Assembly: GCA_026874595.1 (NCBI GenBank)
Contig: CM049317.1
Location: 25,388,401-25,452,400, forward strand
Length of the DNA stretch: 64,000 nt
Reading direction: 5' to 3'
Origin: Sipunculus nudus
Taxonomy: Eukaryota; Annelida; Sipuncula; Golfingiida; Sipunculidae
The notes below the pieces were generated by a model. It had not been told where the DNA came from, searched no databases, and was given only the letters and a program-made list of their open reading frames with translations. A program made the translations under genes and the position numbers. Position 1 is the stretch's first letter, and each line of letters begins with the position of its first letter. This document shows positions 47,750 through 59,600 of the stretch, one piece after another.

Positions 47750-50105
47750 CTTCCGGCTGGTTAAAAACTTTATAGAGCTTTATAGAGCAGCAGGGGTCGT
47801 ACATGGCTTTATATTACATACAGAATATTATTCTTATAGTATCGCCTGCGGGCGCGATGATCATCACGTGGGTACGCTTTGGTATGTCATACATAGACAA
47901 TCATTATATCGGACGAAACATATTTTCGCGGTTCCAATGTTCCTTAGCAACCTTATCTTCAGAGAATTCCAATACAGGGGGAATTTTCACAAACGTGCCA
48001 CAATATTGTGGATACTTGACGTATTGCTGATAGTTTCACTTTACTGTGTCGTCTCCCTTTGCATGCAATTAAACGACAATCCAAATGGATCGTGTTTGCG
48101 CGCTTTTAAACTCTTGTTTCCTATTCGAGCCACATGTTACATTTCCTTTGCCCGTTATTTTAGAAAAAATAAGGCTAGCGTTTAAGATGTAAGTACTCCC
48201 AGGATGTAGTAGTACAATACGTTTACTCAAACACAAGTGTAAAACGTCTTTTAAAGTGTAAATATCCTAAACATTATTTAACGGAAAACGGTTTAATTTC
48301 CCAAATGTAAAATAATTCTTTGGAATCAAAAAATAGCTACTGTATATGGCAAGATACAGATATATTTCTCAAACATGTAACAACCAGATTTAATTTTAAT
48401 ATATTTCGCACTATTAGAGGAATAGAATATTGCAATGTTGCTGGGTAAAGAAGAGGTTGATCCTTTGGAAAGTAACATCTTCTCGAGAAAACTGGAAGAC
48501 TTAGTCTAGCACATATGACAACCACAAATCGTAGTCATTTGTGCTACATGTTTAAACAGGTTCTTGTAAATTCTTTTAAACTCCATATTATTCAATGGTG
48601 GCGTGTATTTGTATGCAATGACCGTAGGTAAAGAGTAAAATTTATAGCCCATTTGGCTCTATTTATGTAAAAGGTTCCACGCACTCACATCCTATCAGCC
48701 CCCCTTTCTATATGCTAGACACATCTTGGTTTCCAAACAAAGAGTTGTTTTTAAACTGTCATATAAAATGTTATAGAAAGATAGTTTTAAAACGTTCAAT
48801 GTAAACTAGCGTGCCGTCATCCTCTGGAACGCACGCATTTAAATGTGTCTTACTTCAGACGCTAAGACTGACCTGTAAATGATTTATCTGAAAATAATGC
48901 ACATAATGCGGGATTAAGCAATGGTTACAGGTTCGGATACCTTGAAAACCTTGTATTTTTAACGTAGGCATCGCATCTCCTATTCTTTTTCTTGCCGCAA
49001 GGCAGTTTCATGAGATTAAGAGAAATGGGAGAGTTTTGTCCTTCTGGTCATATTTCAAATGGGCGTGGATTGATACATAAGAGGTGCACAATGAGTACCG
49101 TATAATTACAACAAATACCACCTTAAACCAAGCACAACTGTTACGCATGTATAAATAAAATGAGTTTAACAAGGGGCTTTGTCATAAATGTCTACATGTT
49201 ATCTTTTCCGTTAAGTTAACAAGGGACTGTGCCACCAATGTCTACATATTAAACAAAGCAAGTTCAAAACTCAGCCGAGAGGCGATGGGATAATTCAAGG
49301 TCCGGTCGGCCACACCCAGATATTTCCCCACGCTCAGAAACAAGAGCGTCATTAGGATATTGCTTGGTGCTACAAACCGCAGGACTGGGTACATCGAAAC
49401 TGATTGATTCCAGTATATTCCTGTGTCACCATCCTGTCACTTGGTCTGAAAATGAAATTGAAAATGTACATAGGGCTTTGGTAAGCCAGAATAAAACATG
49501 GAGCAGGTGACCTCGACCAAAATTTTAAAATGTTTGAATAATCTGTAGATGATGTCTCAGAATATCCTACGCTATGAGTTAACAAATCACACAAAACATA
49601 TCATGCTAGGACCTACAAAACATGTTCATATATTATATGCTACGTTGATAATTAACATCGCCTCTTTCTATCAAGAGAACACACATATTCAACAAAATTA
49701 AGCCTTCGCAAAGATACAGAGCACGCCTATTGAATTAGATAAACAATATAGCTACATTCAAAGCATTCCTCGTCCGTGCAAAAAACCGCCCGCCTTGCGC
49801 ATCCATCACCACTGGGTGACCGAACCTCGAAACAAATTCTTTATGCCAAATGAAGTGATATTTTGGTGTTATGATATGATCGATTCATGTTTAGCCTGCC
49901 CAGCCTTATATTACAAAATGAAAAGAATATGTCTTTTGTGTGTGTTTGATCGATCTTAATGTATAATATTCCGACAGTCTTTCAGTCCCTATTGATTTGG
50001 CCAGCACTGACACATCGACATTTTCCTTTTAATATGAAGGGTAATATTGTTATGGGCGATCTAAATTTACATAATGATGCAGGTTTCCCGTTTCTGTCCC
50101 TTTAA
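47750..50105. other. Intergenic, no supported gene
   Basis: Only short open frames. No splice-supported exon or clear transposon was found between the hAT-like element and the SINE at 50.1 kb. Confidence 0.45.
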
Positions 50106-50107
50106 TT

Positions 50108-50110
<3 letters not shown>

Positions 50111-50157
<47 letters not shown>

Positions 50158-50263
50158 GGAACTGTTATACACAGAATAGTCGTTTCACTATTGGTGAGAT
50201 TCGAACCCACGATCTTTCGATTTCCGGTCGGCTGCTTTTACCACTACACTGCACCAGATCCCC
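50111..50263 (-). mobile_element. tRNA-derived SINE with (TA)n tail
   Basis: Minus strand: starts GGGGATCTGGTGCAGTGTAG at 50263, with an A-box-like TAGTGG and a perfect B box GGTTCGAATC at 50207-50198. A cloverleaf acceptor stem does not close, so it is not a working tRNA. The 3' end is a (TA)n run at 50111-50155, typical of SINE tails. Confidence 0.65.
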
Positions 50264-50269
50264 AACCCC

Positions 50270-51519
50270 TCTTTGTATTTGCACACATCTTTTATGAACA
50301 AGCGAAGTAACGTCACTACCAACGTCGTAGTTTCACCCACAACATGTGTAAGCACGGCGACATGCATGCAGCAGGGAGAGCTGATGCCCCTTTTTGGTGT
50401 GCGGCATACATTATATACCGTGACGCCACTTCGCTGGTTCCATATATATATATTTATATATATACATCGTATATCGTTTCTAACCTGAAAACTTCAGGCC
50501 ATTTTTTTCAGTAACAAACAGTGCTTGAAGGCACAGGTTCACATGACAGGTATGTTAAGTTTGCAAGAAACATATTGTTTTCTCCTTAAATTATAATTAT
50601 ATCTGCCAATATTTCAGTAACGAATTGTGTGCCTCCTCTTGTGCACAAGCAGAAATAATCTTCAACTTGCGCAAACATAACGGGACACTCAGGCCGAAAA
50701 TGCAAATAACAGTGTATACCTTTCAATCAATTGATAAAAAGATATTTCAAATGAAAAATACAATTTATTATCAAAATGATGTATAACTTAATCTTTTATG
50801 TATTCATTCCATAATTGTTTAGTTCTATTTGTAGATTTCAATATATTATTCACATGAAAGTAAGTAGGAATGAAATTTGCAGAGGGGCCCTTTTGAATTG
50901 TCATATAATAAACTGTTTCCTGTTTGAATCCTGCACTGCAGACATGACATCGATTCATGAAAATTTTGGAGCAGTGACTGTCCAATAATCCATGGCCAAA
51001 CAATACAGCATATATCTTATATAGCAACGATAGCGTGATATTGATCTGAATTTGTATCATGAAACACCATCATTTAGGAATATGGTCTTACTTTCCGCCG
51101 CAATAAGGCACAATTCTATTTTAAATTCACAGTATTAATTCAACAATTTGTCTTCCGATCTTTAAATAGATCGTATACTAGTGTATAATTGGTTTACATA
51201 GAATGTAATATTAAAAATAAATGGATACGTATTAACTTGCTCATGTGACAGACAGATGTAAAGATGCAGCTAAGGCTAAAATATCAGCATGAAATCAAAT
51301 CATTATACAATATTCATATAATGCCACAATACAAAAATCTTCTTCATCAACATGCTGTCATAAATTTCTAATATTACAGATTTATGTGATAATATAAAAT
51401 GGATTAAAACACGAATATATGTGCATTTAACGACAGTTGCATGTTTATCTATACATTAATATTCAAACAAGGAGCATTTTTAAAATCCTGGAGTAACTTC
51501 ATCAATATGCATATGAAAG

Positions 51520-51576
<57 letters not shown>

Positions 51577-51670
51577 AAAACAAATATACATTTCCAACTT
51601 GAATTTCTTTCCCAATAGGAATAAGGTGTATGTATAATCGACAATAACGTTCAACCCTGGGGATGATGGA
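50270..51670. other. Intergenic / gene 3 3' flank
   Basis: No exon supported. A (TA)n tract lies at 51523-51571. A minus-strand AATAAA occurs at about 50763-50768, but nothing links it to gene 3. Confidence 0.4.
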
Positions 51671-51677
51671 TCGACAG

Positions 51678-51899
51678 TTAGGTGTTATATATGTCATTTT
51701 CTATCATTATTGTGTCACGTTCAGGAACATTCCCTTTGTTGTTGCCAGCTGGTTTGTTTGGCAATGAGTTGATATACTCCTGTGTACTCGGGCTTTGGAT
51801 TTTATCAGAACTGATGGTTTGATTATGTTCAGCAATTTCTGAATAAGTACCATCGGGGTTGCTGGTTCCTGTTTCCTTGAAGACATGCTTAGTTTCGTC
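51678..51899 (-). pseudogene. Open frame beyond the gene 3 stop (former tail end)
   Basis: Immediately after the TAA at 51902-51900 the same frame runs 73 codons without a stop and ends at TAA 51680-51678. Its last residues IENDIYNT match the gene 2 C-terminus IDNEIYNT, so this was coding. It holds further tyrosines: GTYSEIAE (YxxI), QEYINSL (YxxS) and the terminal IYNT. One stop therefore truncates an otherwise intact tail, unless it is a sequencing error, an allele, or is read through. Confidence 0.7.
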
Positions 51900-52584
51900 T
51901 TATTTATTTAGCTTTGTCTGGACGCCACCTTGTGGTGTCCTGTGCGGCATAGAATATACAACATCAGCAAAAGCTTGTCCTTCTGGCATATCGTGAGACG
52001 TCGGTTGGTTTTCACGAGACTTGCGCTTATTCTCGCTAAGCTCCTGACCTTGATTTGCAATCTCTGTATGCACGGATTCATAAGCAATGTTGTCTACCAT
52101 ATCGGTATTTATGTTAATTTCAGCATTCGCCTTCGTTGTTTTTCCAGATTCATAGACAAGGTTGTCTACCAAATCGGTATTTACCTTAATTTCTGCACTC
52201 GCCTTCCCCGTTTTCCCGCCCCCTTTTCGTGTCTTTTGAGGTACAGAATACACACAGTCACCTCCACCTTTGCCCGTTTCGTCCTTTTGCCATTGTCCTT
52301 TAGGCTTTGTATTCACCGATTCATAGACAATGTTCTCTATCATGCCGTTAGACGCGCTAAATTCCGTACCAGCCTGCTTTTTTTCTTGATCGACGCATTC
52401 ATAGCTATTGTCAGTATCCGGAATTGACGTGTAGTTTTCTATCCCCTCACCTGTGTACATGGAAACATCTTTGGCTTCTGCGTACTCATAATTCCGGTTT
52501 TCCACATTGACTGTATGTACAGTCTGCGTATTGCTGGAATATTGTACGGATTTTGCTGTGATTGATGCACCGGAGTATTTCCTT
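51900..52584 (-). CDS. Gene 3 exon: cytoplasmic tail
   Basis: The acceptor GTTTTCAG precedes one base completing an arginine, then 227 codons and TAA. Tyrosines sit at tail residues 3, 15, 32, 34, 43, 51, 61, 87, 112, 144, 168 and 210. YTSI (51) and YECV (61) are six residues apart, close to an ITAM. IVYESV (87) and IAYESV (168) fit the ITIM form (I/V/L/S)xYxx(I/V/L). YSVP (112) and YSMP (210) are YxxP, a Crk-type SH2 site. Residues 130-153 and 154-177 are a 24-residue tandem repeat. The tail is hydrophilic with no domain, as in signalling tails. Confidence 0.8.
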
Positions 52585-53162
52585 CTGAAAACAGACATTG
52601 CAAAATTGCTTTATTTAGAAGTATCGAGCCTAACCTTGAGGCTGTAATAAATAACCCACAAGACCCATTCATTAACGCAGATTCATATGTGGATCAATCT
52701 TGTCCATAGATACTGCATCAGTCGGATTTGAAAATGTCGGTTAATGTAACTCTAATATATTTAACATATGAAAAGAAAATCGACCAATATGATAGGCTAT
52801 TCAACCGTGGTAATATAAATATGGGAGGGCTTAAGCAGGATGACACCACCTCATTTGATTATAAAATTATTCCATCAGGCACTTACATATTACACACTAC
52901 ATATATTACAGATATCGCAATTGACAGGTTTGCCTGAGTTTACCTGTTTACGGGAATATTTAGGACGGATCCGAAAGGAAACATTACCTGATTAAACATA
53001 AAAGAACAGCGCCAATGAGAAGAAGTATTGCTCCGCCTATTCCTGACCCTACCTTGACCATGGTGCCCATCAAGTATGTTTGCTGCCCTGAAGTGATAAG
53101 TATTGGTAATTGTAATACAAACATTGGTAGAATAACTGCGGATTGTACATCAATGAAGTTGA

Positions 53163-53211
<49 letters not shown>

Positions 53212-53512
53212 CACTTAATCATTGTGCTTAGGATTTCAAACTCATCTTTCTGTGTCGTTGGAACACGTCTGGCATTCAAAAAGCTTCGCAAGGAAAACAA
53301 GCTCTACTTTCCATCTTTATATTCAAACTTAACGTAAATTGTAATTTCCTTCTACCACTGAATGTGCGTCGTTGTGCATATTGTACACTACTGATATTAC
53401 GTCTTTCAGATTCCATTTTAAATATATTTAGAATTATTTGTAATGAATATCTTTACCAAGCTATGGTATAATTTACAAGAATATTTTTTCCCAAAGTCTC
53501 ACGAGAAAAGAA

Positions 53513-53571
<59 letters not shown>

Positions 53572-55583
53572 TAGATAGTGTTAATCCAAAATCGAACACA
53601 TAGTGAAAATAGCTATCAGTCAATAAGTTTCACATGTGAAATGAATTTGCAAGTACATGTATATATTCTAATTGCTAACCTGTCTTGCCCTCCCCTTGGA
53701 CCAAAGTAGTTGTCGTTTTCCTTGTCTGTCTATCTGTAATGATGGCAAACAGATATGATTTTATTATATTTTTAGGTCATATATATATGTATATATATAT
53801 ATATATATATATCAGGTTTTTTTTATGTTAGCTTCCTTCCATGCATGTCGTACACCACGATTATGTGACCAATAACATAATGACCTTGTTTTCGCAAGCA
53901 ATGCCACATACAACCACAGACCCATATACAGGAGAGGGAGAGAGAGAAAGTAAAGGCAAAGGCCGAAGGGAGAGATCTATGAGGGAGAGAGAAGGAGACA
54001 ATTATTGTCTAATTATAAGTCGATTGCACCCAGCTTTTTGATTTCAATATGATTATATAACCGTACCGACTTATTGTTTTTAAAGAACGAACATGTTGCT
54101 GCTACCTGATGTTAAATAACTCTTTGATAAATGTAGGATTTATTTGCTCATTTTGTCTACACTTGTATATACGGAATAAGTTCTGCCCGATTTCAATAAA
54201 CAATGCCTGATACCCATCACTATTATATCACTATTATACTATTGTATCTGGTAGACGTTAGAGAATACATCTCATACATAAGTGTCATATTAAATAGGAA
54301 TTTTCAAGTAAATATCCTCACACTTACCTGTCTTGCTCTCCCCATGGGCTAAAGTAATTGTCGTTTTCCTTGTCTGTTTATCTGTAAGCATAATAATTAC
54401 ATATGGTTTTATTAAAGATTTAGGTCACAGACCAATATTAAGGAGAGGTAGAGAGAGAAAATAAACACAAAGGCCTGGAGGAGAGAGTGAAGAGGAGAGA
54501 GAAGGAGACAATTATTGTCAATTTATAACTCGATTGCACCCAGCTTTTTTAATTTCAATATGATTATATGACCGTACCGATATATTGTTTTTCCAGAACA
54601 ATCATGTTGCTGCTACCTGATGTTAAATAACTCTTTGATAAATGTAGGGTTTATTTGCTCAGTTTGTCTACACTTGTATATACGGAATAAGTTCTGCCCG
54701 ATTTCAATAAACAATGCCTGATACCCATCACTATTATATCACTATTATACTATTGTATCTGGTAGACGTTAGAGAATACATCTCATACATAAGTGTCATA
54801 TTAAATAGGAATTTTCAAGTAAATATCCTCACACTAACCTGTCTTGCCCTCCCCATGGGCTAATGTAATTTTCGTTTTCCTTGTCTGTTTATCTGTAAGC
54901 ATAACAATTACATATGGTTTTATTATAGTTTTAGGTCACAGACCAATATTAAGGAGAGGTAGAGAGAGAAAATAAACACAAAGGCCTGGAGGAGAGAGCG
55001 AAGAGGAGAGAGAAGGAGACAATTATTGTCAATTTATAACTCGATTGCACCCAGCTTTTTTAATTTCAATATGATTATATGACCGTACAGATATATTGTT
55101 TTTACAGAACGAATATGTTGCTGCCACCTGATGCTGCAAAAACGTTTGATAAAAGTACGGCAGGTCGCGCAGTTTTATACAATTGTGTATACAAAATGAG
55201 TTATGCCTGATTTAAAAAAACAATGCCTGTTTCAGATCACTATTATTTCATTAGTAAAGTATTAAATCTGGAAGACAATAAAATACGGTTTAACTTTATG
55301 GAGAAATAAATAGGAACCAGGAGGCCATGTAGATTTATAGGTTGCTTGTTCTAAAAAACATTATTTTTCTGTGACACACTCTTACTTGTGCTCATGTTGG
55401 TTACTTTGACAGTGTAAACCGCAATCATCACAGTTAGAAACGTCAGATCGTTTAATATTTTGTCAAGCGATATGTCCTTTTTCTCCAGTTTCTAATTAAC
55501 AACTGCCAATATGGATTAACATATATAATTCACATGAGCACCTTAACCATATCTATATCTAAGCAAATTCGAGTTCAATGTTT

Positions 55584-55648
<65 letters not shown>

Positions 55649-56599
55649 CAATAAGTGCCCTTTGGGCCAAAGTAGTTGTCGTTTTCCTTGTCTGCCTATC
55701 TGTAATCATGGCAATAATATATAATATAATATATGAGGAAGAGTTTTCACAGCAAAAATAACTATTGGTTCTTTCCTTGCACGTCCTCATCATATAGCAA
55801 GATTATGCGACCAATCACATAGCGACCATGTTATCGCATGCATTGCTACAAACACACAGGTACATCTACAGGAGAGGGAGGGGGAGAAAATAAACGAAAA
55901 GGCCGGAGGGAAAGAGCGAGGAAGAAGAGAGCAGGAGACAATTATTGTAAAATCATAAGACGATTGCATTAAGCCTTCTTAGTTTTCATATGATTATATA
56001 ACCGTACCGACATATGGTTTTAACAGAACGAATATGTTGCTGCTATCTGATGTTGCACCACCCTTTGATAAATAAACGGTTTATAAGCGCAGTTTGTCTA
56101 CACTAGTATATACAGAAAGGGTTCTGCCTCATTTTAATAAACAATCCCTGATTCATATCACTATTATACTATTATAATAACTGGTAAACATTAAAGTACT
56201 GTATACATTTACCTAACGAGGGGCTCATGCAGATATATAAGTTGCTTGTGTTAAGAAAAAAGAATCTTCATTTTTCTGTGACATAGGCTTGTTTGTGTTC
56301 ATGATTGTTCCATAAACACGGTTTACCGCATCCTAGTTCAATGTTAAAATATATATATAATTTATAATCGTAATAAACACGTTGATATACTTAAAAGGCG
56401 TCACTCGTTCTCTTTGTATATATTTATATATAATGTTAATCTCGATCAAACATATAGTGCATATTGCTCTCGGTCCATCATTGTCACATTAAATATGAAT
56501 TTTCAAGTAAATATTCTAACTGCTTACCTGTCTTGCCCTCCCTTTGGGCCAAAGTAGTTAATATATACTTTGGCCATACACATATATTTATATACATCA

Positions 56600-56634
<35 letters not shown>

Positions 56635-59600
56635 TTAGGTATTTTTTTATGTTATAAAACTAGTCATCTGGTTTCATACCGTGTGGAAAATATTCATAAT
56701 AATAACAAAAATATCTGATTCCCCAATAATGCCAGTCTCAATATATTATGACTTTATTTAACACAAAAATATTTATTGCTTCTTTCCTTTCACGTACTCA
56801 TACAGAAGGATTTTGTGACCAATAAAATAATGAGCTTGTTATTGCATGCAATGCCAGAAACCCTTAGGCCCATGTACATGAGAGGGAGAGATAAAGCAGG
56901 GGTCATTACGCTCAGCGGACTAAGAAGACATTCACAAAAAGAATTTTATCATCTGAATGCCCAAATTTGTAGAGGGTATCCCCATTCAACTGAAGCACAG
57001 CAAGGAGGATATGGGTTACAGAGACCTAATTTCAGGTTTCCAAGGAGATTTTTCATGGACATCCCGGGATATGAAGGCGGAAGGTTCTAGATGCAATGAT
57101 TACGATGTGTACCCTTGAAACAGACGACCGCATCTTTGAAAGTGTCAAAAATAGAGGTATTAATTCGAAAATAAACCCGGGTGGCACCACCAGTCTGCAG
57201 GAACTGACGAAACAGTCTATGATGAAGATACATTCATAAAATCATGGTGGTCAATGCATCAGCTGTTCAGCTACTGGATTTTTTTATAACAAATTTTTAA
57301 TTATTCCCGGGGGTACTTTTGAGCCCCACATCCCGGAAGATATAGGTAACAGAGACCTAATTTCAGGTTTCCAAGGTGATTTTTCATTTTTTAACAAAAT
57401 TTTAATTACCCTCGGGGTAATTTTGAGCCCCACAGCTCGGACGATATGGGAAACAAAAAACTAATTTCAGGTTTCCAAGGAGATTTTTCATGGACCTCTC
57501 TTGATGTTAAGATAGAAGATTCTAGGTCCAATGGTTACAATTTGCGCCCAGTTAACTGACAACCACATCTTTGAAGTTCTCAAATATAGAGATAAAAATG
57601 TGTAAAAATAAAAAAAATAATCCTGGTGGCACCACCAGTCTACAGAAACTGATGAAAAACTTCTTGGTGAATATGCATGAAAAGAATCATGGTGATCAAT
57701 GCATTAGCGTTTCAGATACTGGAGCTTTTGTGTCAATTTTTTAAATATTTTTTGTGGTAATTCCTAGCCCCATAGCTGAAAGAATGTGAGTAAGAAAGAC
57801 CTAATTTCAGGTTTCCATAGAGATTTTTCATGGACCTCACGGGATGTCTTGTAAAAAGATTATAGGTCAAATGGTTAAGATGTGTGCCTTGTTAACAGGT
57901 TACTACCTCTTTGAAGGTGTCAAAAAATAAGAGACAAAATGCGTAATAATTCGAAAAGATCAAGGTGGTGTCACCAGTCTGCAGGAACTGATGTAACATT
58001 CCATGATCAATAAGCATGCAACGAATTGTGGCTATCAATGTTTTAGTTATTCAGCTACTGAAGCTTTGTATAAAATTTTCATTATTCTGGAGGGTACTTT
58101 CGAGTCCCATAGCTTTAAGGATATGGGTAAGAGAGACCTAATATCAGGTTTCCAGGTAGATTTTTCATGGACCTCACTGGATGTCGAATTACATGATTCT
58201 AGGACCAGCGGCTACGATTTGTGTCTGTGTAACGGAATGACAGACACAGGCAGACAGGCAGACGGGCATGAGCACCTGAAACATGTTTATTTCTAAGCAA
58301 AACCTAGTTCAATGTTTAAATATAAATAATATAATTAATCTTAATAACCACGTTGGTATATCGAAAAGGCGTCACCCGTTCTCTTTATATATATTTATAT
58401 ATAATGTTAATCTCGATCAAACATATAGTGCATATTGCTCTCGGTCCATGAGTGTCACATTAAATATGAATTGTCAAGTAAATATCCTAACTGCTAACCT
58501 GTCTTGCCCTCCCCTTGGGCCAAAGTAGTTGTCGTTTCCCATGTATGCCTATCTGTAATCATGGCAATCATGTATAGTATTATTATATACTTTGGTCATA
58601 CACATATATTTATATACATCTATATATATTTAAGGTAGTTTTTATATTATTAAACTAGTCATTGGGTTTCAGATTGTGTGGATTATATTCATAATTATGA
58701 CAAAAATTTCTTTTTCCCATTCCCCAAATTTCCAGTTATAGTATATGATGACTTTTTTCCCAGCTAAAATAGTTATTGCTTCATTCCTCTCACGTCCTCA
58801 TCATACAGCTAGATTTCTGTGGCCAATTACATAATGACCTTGTTATCGCATGCAATGCCACAAACAACCAGGTCCACAGGAGAGGAAGAGAGAAAAAATA
58901 ACGATAAAGGCCAGAGGAGAGAGTGAGGAAGGAGAGAGGAGATAATTATTGTCTAATCATAAGATGATTGCACCGAGTCTTTTTAACTTGAATATGATTA
59001 AATAACCGTACCGACATATCATTTCATAGGAGAAATATATGTTATAAGTTATATTATGGAGTAATTTGTCTACATTTTATAAACAGTACAATTTCTTGCC
59101 ATATGTTAAAAAAAAATCCTTCATATTAAAATTAGGAATTTCATTAGGGAAAAGTTTCAGGGTAAATTCTAAAAACAGTTCTGTTTGAAAAATAAGTTAT
59201 TAATTCGCATAAATATAGACTTCCAACTGATCATGTTTGTATATTGTTAGCTTTTGTGTATATTAAAGCACCAGAAGCCTGCACTTCATAAATAAATTGG
59301 TTAGAAACAAATGAGAGTATTATTTAAACTTGACAAAACTGCTATTGTAGTCACTTGTCGTGATCTTTGATGCATTGGACCCTGAATAGAATTTGTACAC
59401 ATCTCAAGACCAGGAGACGAGAAGCTCGCTCACTCTCAATTATTTTTATCTATGGAGCTAATTTTTCCGTGGAATAAGTGTTTCGCCTTATAATAATTAA
59501 TATACTAATTTAAAATATCTAAATAAATACCAGAATATTTGCCTTTGCAACAGGGGAAATGTAGGACTCACCCGTATCCCACAGCCATACGTTGTTGGTT

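Noticed and set aside
50198-50263. Possible tRNA gene
   Set aside because: The B box is good but the acceptor stem does not pair and the body continues into a TA tail, so it is a SINE head.
51930-52427. 165-codon open frame on the plus strand
   Set aside because: It is the antisense shadow of the gene 3 tail exon; the minus-strand frame has splice sites and family motifs.
53143-53337. Frames made of (YI)n residues, here and at other TA tracts
   Set aside because: These are translations of TA microsatellites, not proteins.
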